Below, piece by piece: positions 20,874 to 28,881 of a stretch of 36,425 bases of DNA; position 1 is the stretch's first letter, and each line of letters begins with the position of its first letter. Both the position numbers and the translations under genes were made by a program. The notes beneath the pieces were generated by a model, which worked only from the letters and a program-made list of their open reading frames with translations, searched no databases and had not been told where the DNA came from. Origin of the DNA: an uncultured Aquimarina sp. (GTDB lineage: Bacteria; Bacteroidota; Bacteroidia; Flavobacteriales; Flavobacteriaceae). Location: the NCBI GenBank assembly GCA_947499005.1, contig CANMML010000036.1:1-36425 (forward strand), written 5' to 3'.

Positions 20874-21232
20874 GGAGATGCCGATCTCCATCGGCATGAC
20901 GGTATGTTGAAAGTAAGCACTAGTTACGTCACACCACGAATCGTCATAACAATTGTATTTCCTCAGGTATAAACTCGTCACACCGATGAAGATCGGTGTC
21001 TCAAACACTAGAATAGGAAAACAATAAAGATGTACTGAACAAGTAGTGCTTCCTCTGGGGGATGCCGATCTGCATCAGCATGACGGCATGTTGAAAGTAA
21101 GCACTAGTTACGTCACACCACGAATCGTCATAACGATTGTATTTCCTCAGGTATAAACTCGTCACACCGATGAAGATTGGTGTCTCAAACACTAGAATAG
21201 AAAAACAATAAAGATATACTGAACAAGTAGTA

Positions 21233-21277
21233 GGCTTTGGAAGAGGTGCCAAAATTGAAATCTTGAATGCGCTTTGA
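21233..21277 (+). pseudogene. Second, more diverged GIY-YIG 3' remnant
   Basis: Codons reading GFGRGAKIEILNAL and stop. The last nine codons match the intact gene's end at 20 of 27 bases, and the stop codon directly abuts the hairpin at 21278. The part before resembles the remnant at 20270. This looks like a partial or older copy. Confidence 0.5.
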
Positions 21278-21376
21278 GGGGATACTCGCCTTCGCGAGTA
21301 TTACGTTAGGCATAATCTTATATTCTATCCAATTCTTGTGACCATACCAGGATATGACAGTAAATATTTGAACCAA

Positions 21377-22150
21377 TTATAACTTTTTAGCTTCCTCCCA
21401 ATACACATCCATTTCGGCTAAGGTCATTTCGGAAAGGGGTTTGTTTATTTCTTTCGCTTTTGCTTCTAAATACTGAAAACGCTTTATGAATTTTTTATTG
21501 GTACGCTCTAAAGCATCTTCAGGATTTACTTTTAAAAACCTAGCGTAATTGATCATTGAGAATAATACATCTCCAAACTCAGCCTCTATCTTATCTTGAT
21601 CTTGCTTTTCTACTTCTTCTTGAAGTTCTGCTAGTTCTTCTTGAACTTTCTCGAATACTTGTTGTGGTTCTTCCCAATCAAAACCAACTCCTTTTACTTT
21701 ATCTTGGATACGGCTTGCTTTTACTAGAGCGGGTAATGATTTGGGGACTCCCTCCAATACACTTTTTTTCCCTTCTTTTAGTTTTAATGCTTCCCAATTT
21801 CTTTTTACTTCTTCTTCATCGGCTACCTCAACATCTCCATAAATGTGTGGATGGCGGTGTATTAATTTTTCGCAAATTTCATTGGCAACATCGGCTATAT
21901 CAAAATCTTTGGTTTCGCTTCCTATTTTTGCATAAAATACAATGTGCAATAGGAGATCTCCTAACTCTTTTTTCACCTCATCTAGGTCATTGTCTAAAAT
22001 AGCATCTCCTAATTCATAAGTCTCTTCTATGGTTAAATGTCTAAGACTTTGTAGTGTTTGTTTTTTATCCCAAGGGCATTGCTCACGCAATTCATCCATA
22101 ATGGTTAGTAAACGGTCAAAGGCATTTAATTGGTCTGCGCGGGTGTTCAT
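21377..22150 (-). CDS. mazG: MazG nucleoside triphosphate pyrophosphohydrolase
   Basis: 257 residues, the normal length of a two-domain MazG. It hydrolyses (d)NTPs to the monophosphate and pyrophosphate, cleaning the nucleotide pool and, in E. coli, influencing ppGpp level. The N-terminal domain opens with CPWDKKQT (25-32) and holds the Mg2+-binding acidic motif EExxE (42-46) followed by ExxD in KELGD (Glu62, Asp65). The C-terminal domain repeats it in EELAELQEEVE and EAEFGDVLFSMINYAR (about 174-206), so both active-site helices appear intact. It is a monocistronic minus-strand gene; the upstream region is shared with the divergent LOG gene. No terminator was identified downstream, where the hairpin array lies. 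Confidence 0.97.
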   Translation of the reverse strand: MNTRADQLNAFDRLLTIMDELREQCPWDKKQTLQSLRHLTIEETYELGDAILDNDLDEVKKELGDLLLHIVFYAKIGSETKDFDIADVANEICEKLIHRHPHIYGDVEVADEEEVKRNWEALKLKEGKKSVLEGVPKSLPALVKASRIQDKVKGVGFDWEEPQQVFEKVQEELAELQEEVEKQDQDKIEAEFGDVLFSMINYARFLKVNPEDALERTNKKFIKRFQYLEAKAKEINKPLSEMTLAEMDVYWEEAKKL

Positions 22151-22173
22151 GAATAGGCTTTAAATGTGTCTTT

Positions 22174-22181
22174 CAAATATA
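22174..22181 (-). promoter_or_regulatory. Possible -7 box for mazG
   Basis: On the minus strand the octamer TATATTTG matches the Bacteroidota -7 consensus TAnnTTTG exactly and lies 24 bases upstream of the mazG start. A -33 TTTG at the right distance is not clear (a TTG lies 15 nt upstream). It borders the dispersed repeat starting at 22186. Confidence 0.4.
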
Positions 22182-22185
22182 AATC

Positions 22186-22371
22186 TTTATTGGTCTCAAT
22201 TATAGTTTAAACTATGTACTTTGGTGTATCTCACTTTTAGTTTCTGAAAATTTTGTCTACGGTTATAGGCATTAAGCTTTAAGCTGTAGGCCTTATATAT
22301 TAATGCAGCTTATGGCAATACGCGAGAAAATAGAAAAAGACTTTCAGTCGCAACTGAAACTATGAATTCTC
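22186..22371. repeat. Dispersed intergenic repeat, copy 1 (about 186 bp)
   Basis: Matches the reverse complement of 34383-34522 in consecutive blocks: TTTATTGGT.TCAAT.ATAGT, then T.TATCTCACTTTTAG-type sequence, a block ending in TAT(T/A)AAGCTTTAA-like sequence, and AAAAGACTTT.AGTCG.AAC. Internal hairpins: TTTCAGT-CGCA-ACTGAAA (22342-22359) and TAAGCTG...CAGCTTA (about 22280-22313), the latter within an insert absent from copy 2. No coding potential. Lies between the divergent mazG and LOG genes. Confidence 0.7.
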
Positions 22372-22600
22372 AACATATCATTTTTAGAAACTTACACTGA
22401 TTCCTAATTAGAATTCTACTTATAAAATAGTTTATGCTGTCTTGTCTTAACAACCGAAATCAAATTGCTGATACTGGGGTTTTATTATCCCTAAACGTTA
22501 TAACTTAACATTAGATTCAATTATTCTTCTCTATAAATTAACTAAGATAACTACAACTTAAACTCAAATAAATTCGTTATTTAGTCAGTCAAATTAAAAA
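22372..22600. other. Non-coding spacer upstream of the LOG gene
   Basis: Rest of the 450-bp gap between mazG and the LOG gene. AT-rich, with no open frame of interest and no strong hairpin. It should contain the promoter of the plus-strand genes, but no clear TTTG / TAnnTTTG pair was found. Confidence 0.4.
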
Positions 22601-23299
22601 GTGAGTATTTTGAGAAACGAAACACATCATAAAAGTTGGAATGAAGTAAAAACAAATGACTCTTGGGCACTATTCAAGATTATGGGTGAATTTACCAATG
22701 GGTTTGAAAAAATGAGCGAAATAGGCCCTTGTGTATCTATTTTTGGTTCTGCCCGTACTAAAACCGATCACCCTTACTACCAACTTGCTGTAGATATTGC
22801 TGATAAAATCGTTAAACATGGCTATGGAGTGATTACTGGTGGTGGTCCTGGAATTATGGAAGCTGGAAATAAAGGAGCTTTCCAAGCAGGCGGAACTTCG
22901 GTAGGTCTTAACATCGAATTGCCTTTTGAACAGCACGACAACCCATATATTGAAAAAGGTAAAAGCATCAATTTTGACTACTTTTTTGTTAGAAAAGTGA
23001 TGTTTGTAAAGTACTCTCAAGGGTTTGTTGTAATGCCTGGAGGGTTTGGAACTTTAGATGAACTTTTTGAAGCTATAACATTAATACAAACTGGAAAAGT
23101 AGATAAGTTTCCTGTGATTCTTGTAAATCGTGATTTTTGGGGCGGACTTTTCGAATGGGTGAAAAATACACTTTTAGAAAAGTATGGAAATATCAGCGCT
23201 GAAGACTTGGACTTAGTACATTTAGTTGATACCCCTAATGAAGTCATTGAAATTTTAGACCAATTCTACGACAAAAATAATCTGAGCCCTAACTTTTAA
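22601..23299 (+). CDS. LOG family protein (TIGR00730)
   Basis: 232 residues with both hallmark motifs of the LOG (lysine decarboxylase-like, Rossmann) family: GGGPGIMEAGNKGA (80-93) and PGGFGTLDELFE (146-157). Characterised members release free cytokinin bases or cleave nucleoside 5'-monophosphates to base and ribose 5-phosphate; the bacterial substrate here is unknown. The start is GTG at 22601; a TTG at 22610 is possible and the first in-frame ATG is codon 28, which would remove part of the conserved N-terminus. The next gene begins only 12 bases after the stop in the same frame, so the two are probably co-transcribed and translationally coupled. A cytoplasmic enzyme beside an outer membrane protein gives no functional clue. 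Confidence 0.93.
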   Translation: MSILRNETHHKSWNEVKTNDSWALFKIMGEFTNGFEKMSEIGPCVSIFGSARTKTDHPYYQLAVDIADKIVKHGYGVITGGGPGIMEAGNKGAFQAGGTSVGLNIELPFEQHDNPYIEKGKSINFDYFFVRKVMFVKYSQGFVVMPGGFGTLDELFEAITLIQTGKVDKFPVILVNRDFWGGLFEWVKNTLLEKYGNISAEDLDLVHLVDTPNEVIEILDQFYDKNNLSPNF

Positions 23300-23311
23300 T
23301 GTTTTAGAATC

Positions 23312-26119
23312 TTGCTAATAAATCGAATATGCTTACTGTTTTTTTTGGTCTATGGAATTGTCTTTGCACAAAATAAACACCATATATCTGCTACTCTTGT
23401 AGATTCTATCCACACGATTAGCGTAACGCATAAAATCGATTTTAAAAATACCAGTACAAAAGCCCAATCGTCTATTTTTTTAATGGATTGGGCTAATGCT
23501 TTTTCTAGTAAATCTACGCCTTTGGCGGTACGTTTCGCAGAAGATTACAGAAGAGCTTTTCATTATGCCAACAGTACAGAAAGAGGGTATACAGATCTTT
23601 ACAAGGTGAATATCTCGGAAAAACAAGGCCGTTGGAAGCGCCCTGAAAACCACCCCGACGTTGTTGAAATTTTGCTAGATCAAAGTCTAGCGGCTAATGA
23701 TAGCATAACTATTGAGTTACATTATACGGTAAAGATTCCTAAATCTCGTTTTACAAAGTTTGGGTATTATGATGATGGGTATCGATTAAAATATTGGCAC
23801 CTGGCTCCATGCGCATTTATTAATGATGAATGGGTGTATTATAGCCATAAAAACCTCAATGACTTTACCGCTAGCCTCGATACATATGAGGTAGATTTCT
23901 TTTTTAATGAGAATTTGAATCTTAACTCGAATTTAGTTCTTAAAGAAAAAACGGATACCGATGCTTCTCATCACCTAAGTCTTTCTGGAAAACACATTAG
24001 GAATATTGAACTCCATTTATCGGAAAAGACGAAATTCTATGATTTCCAAATAGATGATAAGATAATTACCTCCGATATCCCTAAAGACAAATTGTCTCCC
24101 TTAGAATTTCAAGAAGCCATTGTTCGCATCTATGATTTTGTAACGGCTCGTTACGGAGAATTTCCTCAAGACAACATCTTTGTTTCTTATACCGATTACC
24201 TTAAGCAACCTGTATATGGTTTTACCCAGCTTCCTAAAGGGTTTCACCCTTTTAAAGAGCAGTTTAAATACGAAGCAATTTTTCTAAAGCAGCTTACCAA
24301 ACAAGCTAAATCTAGTTATTTTGTTTCCAATTTAAGAACCGATCAGTGGTTTACAGATGCCATTCAAGTCCAATTATTAATGGATTATATTAAAACCTAC
24401 TATCCCAAAGAAAAGTTGTTAGGTAAATTTAGCCGATTTATTGGGGTTAGATGGTTTCATGCTGCCGATTTAGATTTTAATGATCAATATTATTTGGGAT
24501 ACAAAAACATGTCTTCTAGATTTTTACAACAATCTCTAACACTTCCTAAAGATTCATTATTAAAATTTAATTATAACATTTCGAACCCATATAAAAGTGG
24601 CCTAGGGCTTAATTATCTAGAGCACTTCGATCCAAATATCGATCTCAATCTACTTATTAGTAAATTTTATAATACGCGTAAATTATCATCTACCTCTGCA
24701 AATGATTTTTTAGAATTCATAGAAAATAATGCTACCAAAGATATTTCTTGGTTTAAAAATGATTTTCTGAATAGCAATGAAAAAGTGGATATCAAAATTA
24801 AAAACACCAAAAAAGTAGGAGACAGTATTCGTGTGTTTTTAAAAAACAAAGGGAAATCTATCCCTATAAAAGCACATGGATTTACCAGAAAAGAAAATTT
24901 AGATGATCAATGGATTGCTCCATTTGAAGACACTACAAGCATTACTTTTCACAAAAAAGCCAAATATTTTGCATTGGATTTTGAAGAAAAGCTTCCTGAA
25001 GCTAACCGAAGAAACAACTACTGGTCGCGCAGAAGCTTATTTCATAAACCTTTTCAATTAAGACTACTACAAGATATTGAAGACCCTAAATATCATCAGA
25101 CTTTTATAATTCCTGTTTATGATTTTAATGTAAATGATGGTTTGTTGTTGGGTACTCGTATTTTTAATAAGGAATTGTTTTACCCTCGAAATTTCGTGTA
25201 CAGCTTCACGCCTAGCTACGGATTTAATTCTGAAGAAATTCAAGTTTCTGGAAGTTTAAGTTATCTGCATCAACTGAAGCCTTATGGTTGGTCTTTTTTA
25301 CGTTTTGGTTTCTCTGGGCAAACGGAAAGTTTTGCTCCTGGACTGCGCTTTTTTTCGTACACTCCTTCAGTTAGGTTGAGTTATAGACCCAAAGATTTAC
25401 GTAGTAATTTGGGGCAAGTCATAAGCTTGAGACTGGTATCTATTGAACGCCAATCATCGCAAGCATTCCCATTAGAAACGCCTAATTACAGAGTTTTAAA
25501 TGCTAGATATAGTTACAGTAATCCGAACCTAACGAATATTTTTCGATTTAGTACAGATTTTCAATTAGCGAGTAATTTTGGTAAAGCTTCTACAACTTTT
25601 GGCTACCGAAAACTATTTAAAAACAATCAGTGGATCGATTTTAGGTTTTATGCTGGTGCCTTCCTATTCAACAATACACAACAGGATGGTGACTTTTTTA
25701 GTTTTGCACTGGATCGTCCAACAGATTATCTTTTCGATTTTAACTACTTGGACCGTCAAGATAGCGGGAGTTTCCTTAGCCAACAATTTATTACTGCCGA
25801 AGGGAATTTTAAATCTCGTTTGAATCCAAGATTTGCAAATCAATGGATTACAACTGGATCTATGGAAACGAGTATCTGGAAATGGGTACTCGCTTATGGA
25901 GATGTTGGAGTCATAAAAAATAAAGGTGCCAATCCTCAATTTTTATATGATACAGGTGTTAAACTGAATCTAGTTCAAGATTATTTGGAACTATATTTCC
26001 CGATGCAATCCAGTCTTGGTTTCGAGCCTTCTTTTGATGATTATGGAAAACGTATTCGATTCAGATTTTCTTTAAGTATCGATACGCTTATTCGTTTGTT
26101 TACTCGCGAGTGGTATTGA
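23312..26119 (+). CDS. M1-peptidase-like domain fused to outer membrane beta-barrel
   Basis: 935 residues. A signal peptide (MLINRICLLFFLVYGIVFA, cleavage near AQ) precedes an M1 aminopeptidase-like region to about residue 500 and then a C-terminal half rich in alternating aromatic strands, ending in Trp-Tyr as outer membrane barrels do. In M1 peptidases zinc is bound by HExxH-x18-E. Here DQWFTDAIQ (344-352) fits the segment of the third ligand, but that residue is Asp349, and exactly 18 residues before it the HExxH position reads KQLTK (326-330). All three ligands are therefore changed and catalysis is unlikely. Start: TTG at 23312, 12 bases after the previous stop; no in-frame ATG would keep the signal peptide. 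Probably an outer membrane protein with a periplasmic or surface binding domain; the role is unknown. Confidence 0.8.
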   Translation: MLINRICLLFFLVYGIVFAQNKHHISATLVDSIHTISVTHKIDFKNTSTKAQSSIFLMDWANAFSSKSTPLAVRFAEDYRRAFHYANSTERGYTDLYKVNISEKQGRWKRPENHPDVVEILLDQSLAANDSITIELHYTVKIPKSRFTKFGYYDDGYRLKYWHLAPCAFINDEWVYYSHKNLNDFTASLDTYEVDFFFNENLNLNSNLVLKEKTDTDASHHLSLSGKHIRNIELHLSEKTKFYDFQIDDKIITSDIPKDKLSPLEFQEAIVRIYDFVTARYGEFPQDNIFVSYTDYLKQPVYGFTQLPKGFHPFKEQFKYEAIFLKQLTKQAKSSYFVSNLRTDQWFTDAIQVQLLMDYIKTYYPKEKLLGKFSRFIGVRWFHAADLDFNDQYYLGYKNMSSRFLQQSLTLPKDSLLKFNYNISNPYKSGLGLNYLEHFDPNIDLNLLISKFYNTRKLSSTSANDFLEFIENNATKDISWFKNDFLNSNEKVDIKIKNTKKVGDSIRVFLKNKGKSIPIKAHGFTRKENLDDQWIAPFEDTTSITFHKKAKYFALDFEEKLPEANRRNNYWSRRSLFHKPFQLRLLQDIEDPKYHQTFIIPVYDFNVNDGLLLGTRIFNKELFYPRNFVYSFTPSYGFNSEEIQVSGSLSYLHQLKPYGWSFLRFGFSGQTESFAPGLRFFSYTPSVRLSYRPKDLRSNLGQVISLRLVSIERQSSQAFPLETPNYRVLNARYSYSNPNLTNIFRFSTDFQLASNFGKASTTFGYRKLFKNNQWIDFRFYAGAFLFNNTQQDGDFFSFALDRPTDYLFDFNYLDRQDSGSFLSQQFITAEGNFKSRLNPRFANQWITTGSMETSIWKWVLAYGDVGVIKNKGANPQFLYDTGVKLNLVQDYLELYFPMQSSLGFEPSFDDYGKRIRFRFSLSIDTLIRLFTREWY

Positions 26120-26152
26120 TTAGTTGTTAGTATTTTAAATTATTATCTACTA

Positions 26153-26337
26153 GCAGGGCAATTTCATTTAACTTTTTCTGGAAGAAATCATATCTTTTTG
26201 GGGCGTCATGCTGAATTTATTTCAGCATCTCACTAGCTTTTTCTTATTATGGAATGCTGAAATGAATTCAGCATGACGAAACTTCAAAGACATTTCTTTA
26301 ATAAAAGTAGTTTTACTTTTAAATGAAATTGCCCTGC
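26153..26337. repeat. 185-bp inverted-repeat element with two inner palindromes
   Basis: Perfect 19-bp terminal inverted repeats: GCAGGGCAATTTCATTTAA at 26153-26171 and its reverse complement at 26319-26337. Inside are two short palindromes in opposite orientation, 26204-26230 (CGTCA-TGCTGAA...TTCAGCA-TCTC) and about 26251-26278 (GGAA-TGCTGAA...TTCAGCA-TGACG). Sequence between the outer and inner arms is also partly self-complementary, so the whole element could fold into one long structure. No coding potential. It may terminate the upstream gene. Confidence 0.85.
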
Positions 26338-26352
26338 TTAAACATTTTAGCA

Positions 26353-26384
26353 TTTGTTTCCCCTTTCCAAAAACTGTATTTTTA
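26353..26384 (+). promoter_or_regulatory. Candidate Bacteroidota-type promoter for the E1 gene
   Basis: TTTG at 26353-26356, a 20-nt spacer, then TATTTTTA at 26377-26384. This matches the flavobacterial sigma consensus TTTG-N19..21-TAnnTTTG with one mismatch in the -7 box. The start codon follows 22 nt later. Confidence 0.5.
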
Positions 26385-26406
26385 CTGTTGCTAAACGAAA
26401 CACTAC

Positions 26407-28821
26407 ATGCAGTCTGAAACTCAAACTAATACTTCTCTTTCTTTCGACGAATTCAAACAACAAGTACTTTCGGATTACCGCATTGCTTTTCTTAGCCGTC
26501 AATGTAGTCTGATGGGGAGACGAGAGGTACTTTCTGGAAAGTCGAAGTTTGGAATTTTTGGTGATGGAAAAGAGTTGGCACAATTGGCTTGGGCAAGGGT
26601 ATTTCAAAAAGGTGATTTTCGATCTGGATATTATCGTGACCAGACATTTATGTTTGCAATTGGAGAGTATTCTATCTCTGAGTTATTTTCGGGACTTTAT
26701 GCATGGACTGATATTGAAAAAGAGCGTTCTTCTGCTGGAAGACAAATGGGAGGGCATTTTGCTACCCATAGTTTAAAAGAAGATGGAAGCTGGAAAAACT
26801 TAACCGATCAATACAACAGCAGCTCTGACATTTCTTGTACTGCTGGGCAAATGCCTAGGTTGGTAGGTTTAGCACAAGCTTCAAAAGTATATAAAGAATT
26901 ACCCGACCTCCATAACCGCACTCAATTTTCAAAAAAAGGAAATGAAGTAGCTTGGGGAAGTATTGGGAATGCAAGTACCTCTGAAGGTATTTTTCTAGAA
27001 GCGATCAATGCTGCTGGTGTACTTCAAATACCAATGGTAATTAGTATTTGGGATGATGGCTATGGTATTTCTGTACATAATAAACATCACACTACTAAAG
27101 AAAATATTTCTGAAGTCTTAAAAGGTTTTCAACGTACGAAAACCGAAAAAGGTTTTGAAATAATTACCGTTAAAGGATGGGATTATACAGGCTTAATTGA
27201 GGCCTATGAAAAAGCAAATCGCTTTGCTAGAGAAGAGCATATTCCTGTACTAATTCATGTAACGGAAATGACCCAACCGCAAGGGCATTCTACTTCGGGT
27301 TCTCATGAACGATATAAAGACGAAAAGCGTCTTCAATGGGAAAAAGACTTTGATTGTAACAAAAAATTTAGAGCTTTTATTTTAGAAGCCAATATTGCGT
27401 CTGATGTAGAACTTCAAGATCTTGAAAAAGCAATTAAAAAAGAAGTTCGTGATACTAAAAATGCTACTTGGAAAGAATTTATTAGTGTCGTTATCAATGA
27501 ACAATTAGATGCGCTATCTTACTATAAACCTGTAGTAGAAAAAAGTACACAAAGTGTATTTGTTAAAGCTATTGTAGACGAACTAGAGGCCAATAACGAA
27601 CCTATTCGCAAGGATATTCTGGAAGCAGGAAGAAAGATTCTTCGATATATTGCTCATGAAGGTTTTCCTGAGAAAACTACCATGATTCAATGGTTAAATC
27701 AATATCAAAAAAGTTTACAGCCAAAATTTAGTGCACATCTCTACAATGAAAATAAAAATGCAATCATCTATCAAGACTTTGTAGCTCCTGAATATGATGA
27801 AAATGCACCATTGGTCGATGCACGTATCGTGTTGCGCGATAATTTTGATAAGATTTTTGAAACCTACCCTGAGGTATTAATATTTGGGGAAGATTCGGGT
27901 AAAATTGGAGATGTTAACCAAGGTCTAGAAGGCCTACAAGATAAATATGGCGAAACTAGAGTAGCCGATACAGGTATTCGTGAACCTACTATTATTGGCC
28001 AAGGGATTGGTATGGCAATGCGAGGATTGCGTCCGATTGCAGAAATACAATATTTAGATTACATTTTGTATTGTATGTCAACCCTAAGTGACGACTTAGC
28101 CAGTTTACGTTACCGTACTTTTAACAAGCAAAAAGCACCGGTTATTGTTCGTACTCGTGGACATCGTTTGGAAGGAATCTGGCATTCGGGTTCCCCAATG
28201 GGTGGTTTGATTCATTTACTAAGAGGAATTTATATTTTGGTTCCTAGAAATATGACACAAGCAGCTGGGTTTTACAACATGCTTTTAGAAGGTGACGATC
28301 CTGCTTTAGTTATAGAAAATCTTAACGGATATCGTTTAAAAGAGAAATTACCTAATAATCTAGGGGAGTTTAAAACTCCTATCGGATATACCGAAACTTT
28401 AAAGCAAGGAACCGACATTACATTAGTGTCTTATGGTGCTACCCTTCGTTTGGTTGAAGCTGCAGCTAAGGAGTTATTGATTATGGGGATCAATGCCGAA
28501 ATAATCGATGTACAATCTCTAATGCCTTTTGATTTAGATCACAGTATTTCGAAAAGTGTTGCCAAAACAAACCGTATTTTAATCGTTGATGAAGATATGC
28601 CAGGAGGAGCAACAGGATATATTTTACAGCAATTGATCGACGAGCAAAAAATCTTTCAATATATGGATAGCGCTCCACAAACATTGAGTGCTCAACCTCA
28701 CAGACCTGCTTTTGGTACTGATGGTGATTATTTTAGTAAGCCTTCAATAGATGATATTTTCGAAAAAGCATATGATATCATGCATGAAAGTAACCCAACT
28801 AAGTTTCCTAAACTTAGGTAA
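26407..28821 (+). CDS. 2-oxoacid dehydrogenase E1, fused alpha and beta subunits
   Basis: 804 residues. The N-terminal half is the thiamine diphosphate-binding E1 alpha subunit, with the motif from GSIGNASTSEG (184-194) to WDDGYGIS (215-222). The C-terminal half from about residue 464 is the E1 beta subunit (VLIFGEDSG, GIREPTIIGQGIG, AEIQYLDY, DEDMPGG). A helical linker of about 140 residues joins them. The reaction is oxidative decarboxylation of a 2-oxoacid and transfer of the acyl group to lipoyl-E2; the branched-chain type (2-oxoisovalerate) is the closest guess, but the substrate cannot be fixed from sequence. The E2 and E3 genes are not in this window. Single-chain alpha-beta E1 proteins of about this size are common in Bacteroidota. 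ATG at 26407, with a candidate promoter just upstream; RecQ follows after 60 bp. Confidence 0.95.
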   Translation: MQSETQTNTSLSFDEFKQQVLSDYRIAFLSRQCSLMGRREVLSGKSKFGIFGDGKELAQLAWARVFQKGDFRSGYYRDQTFMFAIGEYSISELFSGLYAWTDIEKERSSAGRQMGGHFATHSLKEDGSWKNLTDQYNSSSDISCTAGQMPRLVGLAQASKVYKELPDLHNRTQFSKKGNEVAWGSIGNASTSEGIFLEAINAAGVLQIPMVISIWDDGYGISVHNKHHTTKENISEVLKGFQRTKTEKGFEIITVKGWDYTGLIEAYEKANRFAREEHIPVLIHVTEMTQPQGHSTSGSHERYKDEKRLQWEKDFDCNKKFRAFILEANIASDVELQDLEKAIKKEVRDTKNATWKEFISVVINEQLDALSYYKPVVEKSTQSVFVKAIVDELEANNEPIRKDILEAGRKILRYIAHEGFPEKTTMIQWLNQYQKSLQPKFSAHLYNENKNAIIYQDFVAPEYDENAPLVDARIVLRDNFDKIFETYPEVLIFGEDSGKIGDVNQGLEGLQDKYGETRVADTGIREPTIIGQGIGMAMRGLRPIAEIQYLDYILYCMSTLSDDLASLRYRTFNKQKAPVIVRTRGHRLEGIWHSGSPMGGLIHLLRGIYILVPRNMTQAAGFYNMLLEGDDPALVIENLNGYRLKEKLPNNLGEFKTPIGYTETLKQGTDITLVSYGATLRLVEAAAKELLIMGINAEIIDVQSLMPFDLDHSISKSVAKTNRILIVDEDMPGGATGYILQQLIDEQKIFQYMDSAPQTLSAQPHRPAFGTDGDYFSKPSIDDIFEKAYDIMHESNPTKFPKLR

Positions 28822-28881
28822 TGAGTGAATCTCTTTTTATATTTACCCCTCAATCTATTTGTATAAAATTATATTTAAAGG

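Larger units (their letters stand above)
20270..21305. repeat. Hairpin array enclosing a GIY-YIG gene
   Basis: Five forward hairpins: 20316-20343, 20498-20527, 20874-20902, 21057-21086 and 21278-21305. The first three have TGCCGAT...ATCGGCA arms, the fourth carries one stem mismatch (ATCAGCA), and the last has ATACTCGC...GCGAGTAT. Three inverted hairpins at 20417-20443, 20976-21002 and 21160-21186 have ACACCGAT-GAAG-AT(C/T)GGTGT. Units have a period of 182-183 bp (20316 to 20498, and 20874 to 21057). Between each pair is a weaker hairpin with AATCGT...ACGATT. The interval between the second and third forward hairpins instead holds the GIY-YIG gene. Flanks and loop match the hairpins at 9763-11922. 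Confidence 0.9.

Noticed and set aside
9641..21305. Possible CRISPR arrays
   Set aside because: Units are 180-390 bp, the spacing is filled with conserved sequence rather than unique spacers, and there is no cas gene in the window.
20204..21376. Several short minus-strand frames with the peptide PIFIGVTSLYLRKYN, which resembles GVTSNL of the GIY-YIG protein
   Set aside because: The peptide comes from reading the inverted hairpin (ATCGGTGTGACG...); the likeness to the nuclease is chance and no catalytic residues follow.
21377..22150. MazG as a toxin-antitoxin or phage-defence component
   Set aside because: Full-length two-domain housekeeping MazG with no MazF-like partner or defence genes nearby.
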